DNA of 10,316 nucleotides from Flavobacteriaceae bacterium (GTDB lineage: Bacteria > Bacteroidota > Bacteroidia > Flavobacteriales > Flavobacteriaceae): contig JABDPL010000118.1 in the NCBI GenBank assembly GCA_013042825.1, positions 1-10,316 on the forward strand, read 5' to 3'. Shown in pieces: positions 1-6,789 of this stretch. Made by a program: the position numbers and the translations under genes. Each line of letters opens with the position of its first letter. Position 1 is the stretch's first letter. Below the pieces are notes generated by a model. It was not told the origin of the DNA. It did not search any database and saw only the letters and a list, made by a program, of their open reading frames with translations.

Positions 1-372
1 ACTCACACCCACACCATGGAGACCACCGGAGACCTTATAGGAATCCTTGTCGAATTTACCCCCGGCTCCAATCTTCGTCATAACCACTTCAAGGGCAGAT
101 ACGCCTTCTTTCTTGTGAAGATCAACCGGTATTCCCCGGCCATTATCCTCGGTGGTTATTGAGTTATCTTCGTTTATGGTTACCTTGATGGTATCACAAT
201 ATCCGGCAAGGGCCTCATCAATGCTGTTATCGACTACTTCATACACCAAATGATGCAAACCTCGTGTACCGGTATCACCGATATACATCGACGGCCGCAT
301 ACGGACATGCTCCATGCCCTCTAACGCCTGAATGTTATCTGCTGAGTATTGTTTTTTGGGTTGTTCGCTCAT
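1..372 (-). CDS. gyrB: DNA gyrase subunit B, N-terminal part (partial at window edge)
   Basis: GyrB is the ATPase subunit of DNA gyrase, the cytoplasmic type II topoisomerase that introduces negative supercoils. The visible 124 codons start at the ATG at 372 and run off the window. They hold the start of the GHKL ATP-binding fold. EVVDNS near residues 45-50 supplies the catalytic Glu45 and the Mg-binding Asn49. DNGRG at 76-80 binds the adenine. GGKFDKDSYKVSGGLHGVG at about 104-122 is the ATP-lid region typical of GyrB. HVRMRPSMYIGDTG at 22-35 is also a family signature. The lack of the ParE-type N-terminus argues against topoisomerase IV. About 160 bp without a gene separate it from the epimerase upstream, so it probably has its own promoter. 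Codons and composition look native. Confidence 0.96.
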   Translation of the reverse strand, partial: MSEQPKKQYSADNIQALEGMEHVRMRPSMYIGDTGTRGLHHLVYEVVDNSIDEALAGYCDTIKVTINEDNSITTEDNGRGIPVDLHKKEGVSALEVVMTKIGAGGKFDKDSYKVSGGLHGVGVS

Positions 373-408
373 AAAAAATCGGGCTGTTTTTTCTTAGTTC
401 ATCTACAT

Positions 409-437
409 AAAAAAATGACGCTAAAAAGCATCATTTT
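409..437 (-). terminator. Terminator-like hairpin in the gyrB leader
   Basis: Read on the minus strand, arms at 437-427 and 422-412 pair over 11 bp, with one G-U pair and a TTTT loop (426-423). A run of seven T residues (415-409) overlaps the end of the stem. This has the form of an intrinsic terminator. It lies about 40 nt upstream of the gyrB start and downstream of the best promoter box (448-455). It could end transcripts from the epimerase gene, attenuate gyrB transcription, or both. The next stretch, AAAAAA (minus 392-387) and TTTTTT (378-373), could form a further weak A-U stem against the start codon. The stem is seen in the sequence; the role is inference. Confidence 0.45.
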
Positions 438-447
438 CGTTGCCGAA

Positions 448-455
448 CAAAGATA
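448..455 (-). promoter_or_regulatory. Candidate Bacteroidota -7 box for gyrB
   Basis: The minus strand reads TATCTTTG, a full match to the Bacteroidota -7 element TAnnTTTG. No good -33 TTTG is seen at the usual spacing; a weak TTAG lies 20 nt upstream. Transcription would start near 441, giving a leader of about 70 nt that contains the hairpin at 409-437. The rest of the gap from 373 to 533 shows no gene. Confidence 0.45.
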
Positions 456-533
456 AATAAATAGGTCTGAAGATGCTAATTTAAGGGGCTTTTAAGCTTA
501 GAAGTTATTAACAATTTTTGTGGACAAGAGAAC

Positions 534-1544
534 TTATTTCAGAACCGCTCCCGACCCATTTTTTTCACTGTAAATAATACGCCCATTCTCAAGGAAAACA
601 CCTTCTGCAATATCGTGTTCAAGGAGTAATGGCCCGTCGGCATCAATGGCATCTAATAGCGGAGCGATCTGTGCTAGATTCGATATGCCTACACTGGATT
701 CGGTCATACAACCCGCCATGACCGTCAGCTCCATTTCACGAGCCAGTTCGATCATCATTACAGCCGGTGTGATACCACCGCATTTCATCAATTTAATATT
801 GATCCCATCGAAACCCTCGGCACAGGGCATTACATCTTCGTATCTCCGGCAGCTTTCGTCGGCTATCAGGGGCAATTCGCACCTCGGCTTCAGGTATCGC
901 ATACCCTCCCAGTCATCGGCCAAAAGCGGTTGTTCTATAAACTCGACATTCAGGGCTTTTAAATCAGGTACATATTTCAAGGTTTGATCGGCATTCCAGG
1001 AGCAATTGGCATCCACCCGGAAAACAGCATCTGTTACTTCCCGTAATTCCCTCAGAATGCTTATATCATCTTCAGTTCCGAGTTTGATCTTATAAACGGG
1101 CCATGGCTTTTCTAGAATCTTTTGCTTCATCAGCTCGATATCATCAATACCGATGGTATAATTGCTCATGGGAGTTTCTTCCAAAGAAGAAAAAAGGGAT
1201 CTGAGTTTCTTTTGGTTTTTACGTCCGTAGAGGTCCCAGAAAGCACAATCAAGGGCGCAGAGAGCGAAATAATCATCTTGAAGCAATGGTTCGAGCCTTC
1301 TCCAGAGATCATCCGGCGCCATACCGCTGGATTGCTCCACTATATCCCGTACCGATTCTACTGAAGTTTTGATTTTATCAACAGTACTCCCGTAATAGGG
1401 GTTGGCGGTTGCCTCGCCATATCCGGAATGGGTTCCGTCTGAAATGGTAACAATAACAGTTTCCTGAATTTCTACCGTATACCGTGAGATGGTAAACGGA
1501 TGCTTTAAGGGTAAACGGTATGCCTTTGATGTAAGTTTGAGCAT
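534..1544 (-). CDS. Dipeptide epimerase (L-Ala-D/L-Glu epimerase type), enolase superfamily
   Basis: This is a mandelate racemase/muconate lactonizing enzyme-type protein of the enolase superfamily. Such epimerases invert the alpha carbon of the second residue in dipeptides such as L-Ala-D-Glu from recycled murein, in the cytoplasm. Numbering from the ATG (336 aa): the KIK motif at 152-154 carries the catalytic Lys154. Mg ligands are Asp178 (VDAN), Glu204 (IEQP) and Asp229 (ADES). The second catalytic Lys is Lys251 (NIKLMK). The DADGP at 301-305 is the DxD signature that binds the substrate amino group in dipeptide epimerases. An in-frame GTG lies two codons upstream at 1550. The ATG at 1544 is preferred because GGAG sits 5 nt before it. 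It lies 52 bp downstream of asnB on the same strand and may be partly co-transcribed. The family includes other dipeptide specificities, so the exact substrate is open. Confidence 0.85.
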   Translation of the reverse strand: MLKLTSKAYRLPLKHPFTISRYTVEIQETVIVTISDGTHSGYGEATANPYYGSTVDKIKTSVESVRDIVEQSSGMAPDDLWRRLEPLLQDDYFALCALDCAFWDLYGRKNQKKLRSLFSSLEETPMSNYTIGIDDIELMKQKILEKPWPVYKIKLGTEDDISILRELREVTDAVFRVDANCSWNADQTLKYVPDLKALNVEFIEQPLLADDWEGMRYLKPRCELPLIADESCRRYEDVMPCAEGFDGINIKLMKCGGITPAVMMIELAREMELTVMAGCMTESSVGISNLAQIAPLLDAIDADGPLLLEHDIAEGVFLENGRIIYSEKNGSGAVLK

Positions 1545-1552
1545 GGTCACTC

Positions 1553-1560
1553 CAAATATA
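1553..1560 (-). promoter_or_regulatory. Candidate -7 box directly before the epimerase gene
   Basis: The minus strand reads TATATTTG, a full match to TAnnTTTG, with only 8 nt to the ATG at 1544. Transcription from it would begin at or a few bases before the start codon. No -33 TTTG is visible at 19-20 nt, so the match may be chance in AT-rich DNA. If real, the epimerase can be transcribed independently of asnB. A Shine-Dalgarno-like GGAG overlaps the last base of the box; it would be of use mainly on readthrough mRNA from asnB. Confidence 0.35.
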
Positions 1561-1596
1561 AACCTTTGGAAATGAAACCCTGGCTATAATCGTGAT

Positions 1597-3261
1597 CTAA
1601 TAAGCATCCTCATGTACTTTGGAAACCGCCCGGCCACTGGGTTCATTCATATTTTTAAAGGCCTCATCCCACTCCAGGGCAATCTTGGTACTGCAGGCTA
1701 CAGATGCTTCCTGAGGCACGCTTAAAGCGGCGGCATCGCTTGGGAAATGCTCTTCAAAAATGGAACGGTAATAGTACTCCTCCTTATTTTGAGGGGTCTG
1801 GATCGGGAATCGGAAATGGGCATTCTTCATCTGCTCATCGCTGATCTTCTCCCCGACCACCTCCTTAAGTGTATCGATCCAACTGTAACCAACGCCATCA
1901 CTGAACTGTTCCTTCTGACGCCATGCCACACTTTCCGGCAAATAATCCTCAAAGGCTTTCCTGATCACCCATTTTTCCATGCGTTCAGCTGTTATCATCT
2001 TGTCCTTCGGATTGATTCGCATGGCCACATCCATGAATTCCTTATCCAGGAATGGTACGCGTCCTTCAATTCCCCAGGATGCCAGGCTCTTGTTCGCACG
2101 CAAGCAATCGTACATGTAGAGTTTATTTAACTTTCTCACAGTCTCCTCATGAAATTCCTTCGCATTGGGCGCCTTGTGGAAATAGAGATATCCACCAAAA
2201 AGTTCATCAGCTCCTTCGCCAGACAGCACCATTTTTATTCCCATGGATTTTATAACTCGCGCCATCAGGTACATGGGTGTAGACGCCCTAATGGTCGTTA
2301 TATCATAGGTTTCCAACTGGTAGATCACATCCTTTATGGCGTCCAGACCTTCCTGAATTGTGAATTTGATCTCATGATGCACAGTGCCGATATGATCGGC
2401 CACTTTCTGGGCTGCAGCGAGATCCGGCGATCCTTCCAGTCCTACAGAGAATGAATGCAACTGTGGCCACCAGGCTTCTGTTGTGTCATCCGATTCTATG
2501 CGCATCTGGCAATATTTCTTTGCGATGGCCGAAGTTACCGAAGAGTCCAGGCCTCCCGACAGCAATACACCATAAGGCACATCGCTCATCAGCTGCCGGT
2601 GAACCGCATCTTCCAGAGCTTTGCGGAGCGCCTTAATATCGGTTTCATTGTCCTTTACATTGTCATAGTCCGTCCAGTCGCGATCATACCATTTTACGAA
2701 CTTTCCATCTTTGCTCGATAAAAAATGACCGGGAGGAAACAGCTCGATTTTTGAGCAATAGCCTTCCAATGCTTTTAATTCCGAAGCCACATAAAAAGTT
2801 CCGAATTTATCCCATCCGATATAGAGCGGAATTATTCCCATATGGTCTCTGGCCACGAGGTATTCATCGGTTTCCGAATCATAAAGGGCAAAACCGAAAA
2901 TACCATTTAAATCGTCTAAAAAATCAACGCCTTTTTCCTTGAAAAGCGGTAGAATGACCTCACAGTCACTCTGGGTTTGAAATTTATATTTCCCTTCAAA
3001 CTGCTCGCGAATGTCGCGATGGTTGTATATTTCACCATTAACAGCTAATATTATTTTTTTATCATCACTAAAAAGAGGCTGTTTACCCGAGGCAGGATCG
3101 ACGATGGCAAGTCGCTCGTGAGCGACAATTGCCCGGTCATTATGAAAAATTCCGCTCCAGTCCGGACCACGATGACGGACTTTCTTCGACATTTCGAGAA
3201 TTTGAGGCCTAAGAGACTCACTCGGTTGCTTCAGATCAAATGCACAAACAATTCCACACAT
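1597..3261 (-). CDS. asnB: Asparagine synthetase B, glutamine-hydrolysing
   Basis: AsnB makes asparagine from aspartate, glutamine and ATP (giving AMP and PPi) in the cytoplasm. The 554 aa length equals that of E. coli AsnB. The N-terminal Ntn glutaminase domain (about 1-200) opens with MCGI, where Cys2 is the nucleophile after Met removal. Glutamine-site residues are Arg50 (HERLAIVD), Asn75 and Glu77 (NGEIYNH), and Asp99. The synthetase domain carries the PP-loop SGGLDSS at 235-241 and LSGEGADELFGGY at 346-358. The C-terminal SVACSTKIALEWDEAF (520-535) is a recognised AsnB-family tail. The start is fixed by the required Cys at position 2. It is divergent from the DUF2911 gene across 229 bp and lies just upstream of the epimerase. 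No defects are seen. Confidence 0.96.
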   Translation of the reverse strand: MCGIVCAFDLKQPSESLRPQILEMSKKVRHRGPDWSGIFHNDRAIVAHERLAIVDPASGKQPLFSDDKKIILAVNGEIYNHRDIREQFEGKYKFQTQSDCEVILPLFKEKGVDFLDDLNGIFGFALYDSETDEYLVARDHMGIIPLYIGWDKFGTFYVASELKALEGYCSKIELFPPGHFLSSKDGKFVKWYDRDWTDYDNVKDNETDIKALRKALEDAVHRQLMSDVPYGVLLSGGLDSSVTSAIAKKYCQMRIESDDTTEAWWPQLHSFSVGLEGSPDLAAAQKVADHIGTVHHEIKFTIQEGLDAIKDVIYQLETYDITTIRASTPMYLMARVIKSMGIKMVLSGEGADELFGGYLYFHKAPNAKEFHEETVRKLNKLYMYDCLRANKSLASWGIEGRVPFLDKEFMDVAMRINPKDKMITAERMEKWVIRKAFEDYLPESVAWRQKEQFSDGVGYSWIDTLKEVVGEKISDEQMKNAHFRFPIQTPQNKEEYYYRSIFEEHFPSDAAALSVPQEASVACSTKIALEWDEAFKNMNEPSGRAVSKVHEDAY

Positions 3262-3286
3262 ATCATTATAATTATTAATTTGGATA

Positions 3287-3318
3287 CAAAAATGAATAAA
3301 AAGTTATTATTTATAAAC
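3287..3318 (-). promoter_or_regulatory. Weak candidate promoter for asnB
   Basis: On the minus strand CATTTTTG (3294-3287) matches TAnnTTTG except for the first base. A GTTT (3318-3315) lies 20 nt upstream in the -33 position. The implied leader is about 20 nt. This region is very AT-rich, so near-matches are expected by chance. Confidence 0.25.
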
Positions 3319-3357
3319 ATATATTTACTTATTGATTATTATTTATAACTTATAAAT
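3304..3357. repeat. 13-nt direct repeat and 17-nt palindrome in the asnB/DUF2911 intergenic region
   Basis: TTATTATTTATAA occurs twice without mismatch, at 3304-3316 and 3336-3348. The copies are 32 bp apart, close to three helical turns. The second copy runs into a perfect palindrome, ATTTATAA-C-TTATAAAT, at 3341-3357. The first copy overlaps the -33 position of the candidate asnB promoter. This arrangement would suit an operator, but the low sequence complexity makes chance a serious alternative. The rest of 3262-3490 holds no gene. For the plus-strand gene only poor boxes are seen, such as TAATTTTA at 3461-3468, with a TTTG at 3433-3436 spaced too far away (24 nt). Confidence 0.35.
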
Positions 3358-3490
3358 CAATATTAGCTACATAGTTCAATATAATTATCTTAAATCAGAA
3401 TTGTATCTTGCATTTGTAAACTTTAACAACTTTTTGCGACTGTAAAGGCAGTTGAATCTCTAATTTTACCACTAATCAAAAATCTCAATT

Positions 3491-4033
3491 ATGAAAAATA
3501 AATCTATTCTAACCGCCCTGATATTCTCATTGCTAACGGTTTTTAGTATGTCAGCACAGGATTTTCCGGGTCTGGACAAAAGTCCGATGGACGCAGCATC
3601 CTTCCCTTCGAACTACAGAGAATCTGATAAAGCTATTAAAATCGTATACAGTCGTCCACAATTAAATGGGCGCTCCGTAAGTAAACTGGCTCCTAATGGT
3701 GAAGTTTGGCGAACCGGGGCCAATGAGGCAGCTGAGCTGACCTTATATACCGATATGTCATTGAATGGAATCCCAATCAAGGCCGGTACTTATACCTTTT
3801 ACCTTATCCCGGGTGAAAAGGAATGGACGGCTATTGTGAGTTCAGATCTGAACGTCTGGGGCTCCTATTTTTATAAGCAGGAGAATGATGTAGCCCGCAT
3901 TACTGTGCCTGCCGCAATGGCAGACGAATCAGTAGAAGCCTTTTCGATGGTTTTCACAGAAGCTGAAGACGGGGTGCACCTGAATCTTGGCTGGGGTAAC
4001 GTTCGTGTGGCCGTTCCTTTTAAGAAGATGTAA
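3491..4033 (+). CDS. DUF2911 family exported protein
   Basis: This 180 aa protein starts with a Sec-type signal peptide: MKNK, then a hydrophobic stretch to about residue 21, with a likely cut after SMSAQ or nearby. The mature part matches what I know of DUF2911. It has IKIVYSRPQLNGRSV at about 49-63, WRTGANEAAEL at about 73-83, a YTFYLIPGEKEWT segment near 100-112, and a final GWGNVRVAVPF. DUF2911 proteins are common in Bacteroidota as periplasmic or surface proteins; no biochemical function is known to me. The gene stands alone on the plus strand, with a terminator right after it. The ATG at 3491 is preferred because the signal peptide begins there. Neighbours do not suggest a role. Confidence 0.88.
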   Translation: MKNKSILTALIFSLLTVFSMSAQDFPGLDKSPMDAASFPSNYRESDKAIKIVYSRPQLNGRSVSKLAPNGEVWRTGANEAAELTLYTDMSLNGIPIKAGTYTFYLIPGEKEWTAIVSSDLNVWGSYFYKQENDVARITVPAAMADESVEAFSMVFTEAEDGVHLNLGWGNVRVAVPFKKM

Positions 4034-4058
4034 AAATAGCATTGATCTAAATAAAAAG

Positions 4059-4085
4059 ACCCTGGATATATGTCAGGGTTTTTTT
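4059..4085. terminator. Bidirectional intrinsic terminator between DUF2911 and queE
   Basis: ACCCTG (4059-4064) pairs with CAGGGT (4074-4079) around a 9-nt loop. Seven T residues follow at 4079-4085 for the plus strand, and AAAAA at 4053-4057 provides the T-run for the minus strand. It lies between convergent genes. The T-run includes the first two bases of the queE stop codon (TTA on plus, 4084-4086), so one short element serves both genes. Confidence 0.8.
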
Positions 4086-4716
4086 ATGGAATATTGAGAT
4101 ATTTATGCGTCTGAAGGGAAACCTTCCACTTCGGGTTTTTCATAACATAGTCAACGATCACGGGCATGACCTTATCCCTCCTGCTCCATTCCGGCTGTAA
4201 ATACAATATGCAATCGGAATTCACCTTCGAGGCCTCTTCTTCAGCAAATCTCAGGTCGTCCTTGTTATAGACTATGACCTTGAGTTCATCAGCATGGTCG
4301 TAAATATCCGGCAGTGGCCCCTTGGTCTTTTTGGGCGAGAGACAGATCCAGTCCCAGGTACCGGTAAGTTCATAAGCGCCTGATGTTTCAATATGCACCT
4401 GGGCTCCACGGGCCTTTAATCCCACGGTAAGCTTTTCCATATTCCACATCAAGGGTTCTCCGCCGGTCACAACAACAGTATCGCTATACTCAAGTGCCTG
4501 ATCGATAATCTTATCCGTTTCGGTTGGCGGATGAAGATCTGCTACCCAACTTTCCTTGACATCGCACCAGTGACAGCCCACATCGCAACCCCCTATCCTT
4601 ACGAAGAATGCGGCGGCACCCTTATGAAAGCCTTCCCCCTGAATCGTATAAAAAGCCTCCATCAAAGGGAGCATTTCTCCTGCATTAATACGCTGCTGTA
4701 TTTCCCGTTTTAACAT
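4084..4716 (-). CDS. queE: 7-carboxy-7-deazaguanine synthase (radical SAM)
   Basis: QueE converts 6-carboxy-5,6,7,8-tetrahydropterin to 7-carboxy-7-deazaguanine in preQ0/queuosine synthesis, needed for tRNA wobble modification. It uses S-adenosylmethionine, a [4Fe-4S] cluster and Mg. In the 210 aa from the ATG, MEAFYTIQGEGFHKG (19-33) is the family N-terminal signature. GGCDVGCHWCD carries the cluster cysteines Cys44, Cys48 and Cys51 (CxxxCxxC), and VVTGGEP near 83-89 is the SAM-binding GGE motif. WKVSLQTHKYLNIP at the end is typical of the Bacteroidota form. A TTG three codons upstream (4725) is rejected because it lies inside the promoter box. ridA is 37 bp upstream on the same strand. No other queuosine gene is in the window. 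Confidence 0.93.
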   Translation of the reverse strand: MLKREIQQRINAGEMLPLMEAFYTIQGEGFHKGAAAFFVRIGGCDVGCHWCDVKESWVADLHPPTETDKIIDQALEYSDTVVVTGGEPLMWNMEKLTVGLKARGAQVHIETSGAYELTGTWDWICLSPKKTKGPLPDIYDHADELKVIVYNKDDLRFAEEEASKVNSDCILYLQPEWSRRDKVMPVIVDYVMKNPKWKVSLQTHKYLNIP

Positions 4717-4722
4717 AGGGGG

Positions 4723-4730
4723 CAAAGATA
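4723..4730 (-). promoter_or_regulatory. Candidate -7 box directly before queE
   Basis: The minus strand reads TATCTTTG, a full match to TAnnTTTG, followed by six bases and the ATG at 4716. Transcription would begin at or next to the start codon, so the mRNA would be leaderless or nearly so. No clear -33 TTTG is found at 17-23 nt. The box decides the start: a longer reading from TTG at 4725 would put coding sequence over the promoter. Confidence 0.5.
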
Positions 4731-4753
4731 GGAAACATTATGCGGTCACCGTA

Positions 4754-5200
4754 TTATTTAGCAGCAATGACATCGATCTCGATCTTTGCAGACGCGGCAA
4801 GGCCGGAGGCGGCAAAAGTAGTTCTCGCCGGTCTGTTTGGGAAATACTGCATATAGACTTCGTTGAAATCGGAGAAATCCTTGATATCACTTAATATAAC
4901 CGTGCATTTTACAACACGGTCTAAGTCCAGGCCGTGGTGCTCAAGCACAGCTTTTATGTTTTCAATGGCTTGTTTGGTTTCGGCCTTGATGCCTCCCTCA
5001 ACCAAAAATCCTTTATCATGGTCACGTCCGATCTGACCGGCCAGAAAGAAGAGATCATCTGTCTCGACTGCATCGCTGAAAGGGGTGTTTTGTCGCTTGG
5101 GCTCATGCGATGAATGAAAATTTATTTCAGAAGGGCTTAAATCACAGGAACTGAAGAATAGAAGAATGCCGGCATATAAAAATAAAGGAACTGTTTTCAT
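4754..5200 (-). CDS. RidA (YjgF/YER057c/UK114) family protein with lipoprotein signal peptide
   Basis: RidA proteins hydrolyse reactive enamine/imine intermediates made by PLP enzymes and are normally cytosolic and about 130 aa. Here the RidA domain covers about residues 38-148. It has LAGQIG (53-58), the NIKAVLEHHGLDLDRVVK helix-strand region (81-98), the key RPAR with Arg126, which corresponds to the catalytic Arg105 of E. coli RidA, and IEID with Glu141. The first 19 residues are different: MKTV, a hydrophobic stretch, then FSSC, which fits a signal peptidase II lipobox with Cys19 as the lipidated residue. The protein is therefore probably anchored in the envelope. It has its own promoter (5244-5274) and is divergent from the HerA-like gene. 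The active-site residues argue for real deaminase activity; the substrate in the periplasm is unknown. Confidence 0.87.
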   Translation of the reverse strand: MKTVPLFLYAGILLFFSSCDLSPSEINFHSSHEPKRQNTPFSDAVETDDLFFLAGQIGRDHDKGFLVEGGIKAETKQAIENIKAVLEHHGLDLDRVVKCTVILSDIKDFSDFNEVYMQYFPNRPARTTFAASGLAASAKIEIDVIAAK

Positions 5201-5243
5201 GTATTAACGGTTTTATAGTTGTTTAAAATTAAAGTATTTTTAT

Positions 5244-5274
5244 CAAAATTAATTTCATGAGCAAACGCGACAAA
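5244..5274 (-). promoter_or_regulatory. Bacteroidota-type promoter for the ridA-like gene
   Basis: On the minus strand TTTG (5274-5271), 19 nt of spacer and TAATTTTG (5251-5244) match both parts of the Bacteroidota consensus (TTTG, about 19 nt, TAnnTTTG). This is the best promoter in the window. The leader would be about 37 nt. The -33 element lies inside the first codons of the divergent HerA-like gene (start 5257), so the two transcription units overlap at their 5' ends. For the plus strand only a weak TATTTTTA (5235-5242) is seen. Confidence 0.6.
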
Positions 5275-6783
5275 TTTGTTGAAACATTAAGCAGAGGCTA
5301 CACCTTCAAGGGCGAGTATATAACCCTGGGAGCAGGCATATTAGGTGAAGAAACCGTAACGAATAGTTATGTGAATGTTCCGTTGAAAACCATGAACCGT
5401 CATGGATTGATCGCCGGTGCCACAGGAACGGGAAAGACCAAAACCCTTCAGGTACTGGCAGAAAACCTGAGCGATAAAGGTGTTCCTGTACTTCTCATGG
5501 ATGTTAAAGGTGATTTAAGTGGCCTGGCTCAACCTAGTCCCGGACATCCCAAGATTGATGAGCGTCATGAAAAAATCGGGCTTCCGTTTACTCCAAAGGC
5601 CTTTCCTGTAGAGATCATGTCTCTTTCCGAGCAGGATGGTGTGCGTTTACGGGCAACGGTAAGCGAATTTGGACCGGTTCTGATCTCGAGAATACTGGAT
5701 GTTTCCGAGACACAGGCAGGTATTATCGCGGTCATATTTAAGTATTGTGACGATCATAAACTACCGCTGCTTGATCTCAAGGACTTCAAGAAAATCCTGC
5801 AATATTCCACCGGTGCGGGTAAGAAGGAATTTGAAGAGGCCTACGGCCGCATATCAACGGCATCTACTGGGGCGATACTCCGGCGCATTGTCGAACTCGA
5901 GCAGCAGGGAGGCGAGTTGTTTTTCGGTGAAAAAAGTTTTGATGTTCAGGATCTTTGCCGCACGACTTCCGACGGACGCGGCTACATAAATATAATCAGG
6001 TTAACAGATATTCAGGACAGGCCAAAACTGTTCTCGACCTTTATGCTGAGCCTTTTGGCCGAGATCTATGAGACCTTCCCGGAGCAAGGTGACAGCGGCA
6101 AACCGGAACTGATCATGTTCATAGACGAAGCCCACCTTATTTTTAATGAGGCTTCAAAAGCGCTACTCAACCAAATTGAAAGTATTGTAAAACTAATTCG
6201 ATCGAAGGGAATCGGCCTGTACTTTGTAACCCAAAATCCGACTGATGTGCCCGAAGCTGTTTTGAGCCAGTTGGGACTTAAGGTTCAGCATGCCCTTCGC
6301 GCCTTTACCGCCAAAGACAGGAAAGCGATCAAGCTTACAGCTCAAAATTATCCCGACACCGAATTCTATGATACTGCCGAAACGCTGACCTCACTTGGTA
6401 TAGGCGAAGCTTTGGTCTCTGCACTGGATGAAAAAGGCCGGCCGTCACCATTGGCTGCAACCATGATGCGGGCACCCATGAGCCGGATGGATGTTCTTAC
6501 CCCCTCTGAACTTGCTCAACTGTACGGCGATTCCAAACTTGTATTGAAGTATAATGAGGAAATAGACCGGGAAAGCGCTTATGAAATGCTGAATGAGAAA
6601 ATCAAGAAAGCAGAAGAGCTCAAAGCAAAAGAAGATGAGCGTGAGGCCAGGGAAAAAGAAGAAAAGGCAAGGACGAGGAAACGGAGCTCAAGCAGTTCTA
6701 AACGTTTAAATCCGGTTGTAAAGGTACTTACCAGCGCTACTTTTATCCGTGCGGTATTCGGCATACTTAAAAAGGTGATGTAA
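5257..6783 (+). CDS. HerA-like ATPase, DUF853/YjgR family
   Basis: This 508 aa protein belongs to the HerA/FtsK-type P-loop ATPases, specifically the DUF853 group that includes E. coli YjgR (about 500 aa). Walker A is GATGTGKT (54-61), preceded by NRHGLIAG. LLMDVKGDLSGLAQ (79-92) is typical of DUF853. Walker B is LIMFIDEAH (285-293), and VTQNP (324-328) fits the sensor position. Residues 433-475 are rich in Glu, Lys and Arg and probably form a coiled coil, followed by a Ser-rich linker (477-481) and a short conserved-looking C-terminal tail. The family is presumed to be a hexameric DNA-pumping motor, but YjgR has no settled function. No NurA nuclease, Sir2 or other defence partner lies nearby. 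It leads a tight plus-strand cluster; the lipoprotein gene follows 6-12 bp later. Confidence 0.92.
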   Translation: MSKRDKFVETLSRGYTFKGEYITLGAGILGEETVTNSYVNVPLKTMNRHGLIAGATGTGKTKTLQVLAENLSDKGVPVLLMDVKGDLSGLAQPSPGHPKIDERHEKIGLPFTPKAFPVEIMSLSEQDGVRLRATVSEFGPVLISRILDVSETQAGIIAVIFKYCDDHKLPLLDLKDFKKILQYSTGAGKKEFEEAYGRISTASTGAILRRIVELEQQGGELFFGEKSFDVQDLCRTTSDGRGYINIIRLTDIQDRPKLFSTFMLSLLAEIYETFPEQGDSGKPELIMFIDEAHLIFNEASKALLNQIESIVKLIRSKGIGLYFVTQNPTDVPEAVLSQLGLKVQHALRAFTAKDRKAIKLTAQNYPDTEFYDTAETLTSLGIGEALVSALDEKGRPSPLAATMMRAPMSRMDVLTPSELAQLYGDSKLVLKYNEEIDRESAYEMLNEKIKKAEELKAKEDEREAREKEEKARTRKRSSSSSKRLNPVVKVLTSATFIRAVFGILKKVM

Positions 6784-6789
6784 GACTTG

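Noticed and set aside
2455..2721. Plus-strand open frame opposite asnB
   Set aside because: It lies wholly inside the well-supported asnB gene; its translation has no family features. The same applies to the other plus-strand frames between 1747 and 2942.
3118..3348. Small plus-strand gene covering the asnB start and the intergenic region
   Set aside because: Its first half is antisense to the conserved asnB N-terminus and the rest is AT-rich low-complexity sequence.
5257..6783. HerA-like ATPase as part of an anti-phage defence system
   Set aside because: HerA ATPases occur with Sir2, DUF4297 or NurA nucleases in defence. None is adjacent here, and DUF853/YjgR-type proteins are a different, widespread group.
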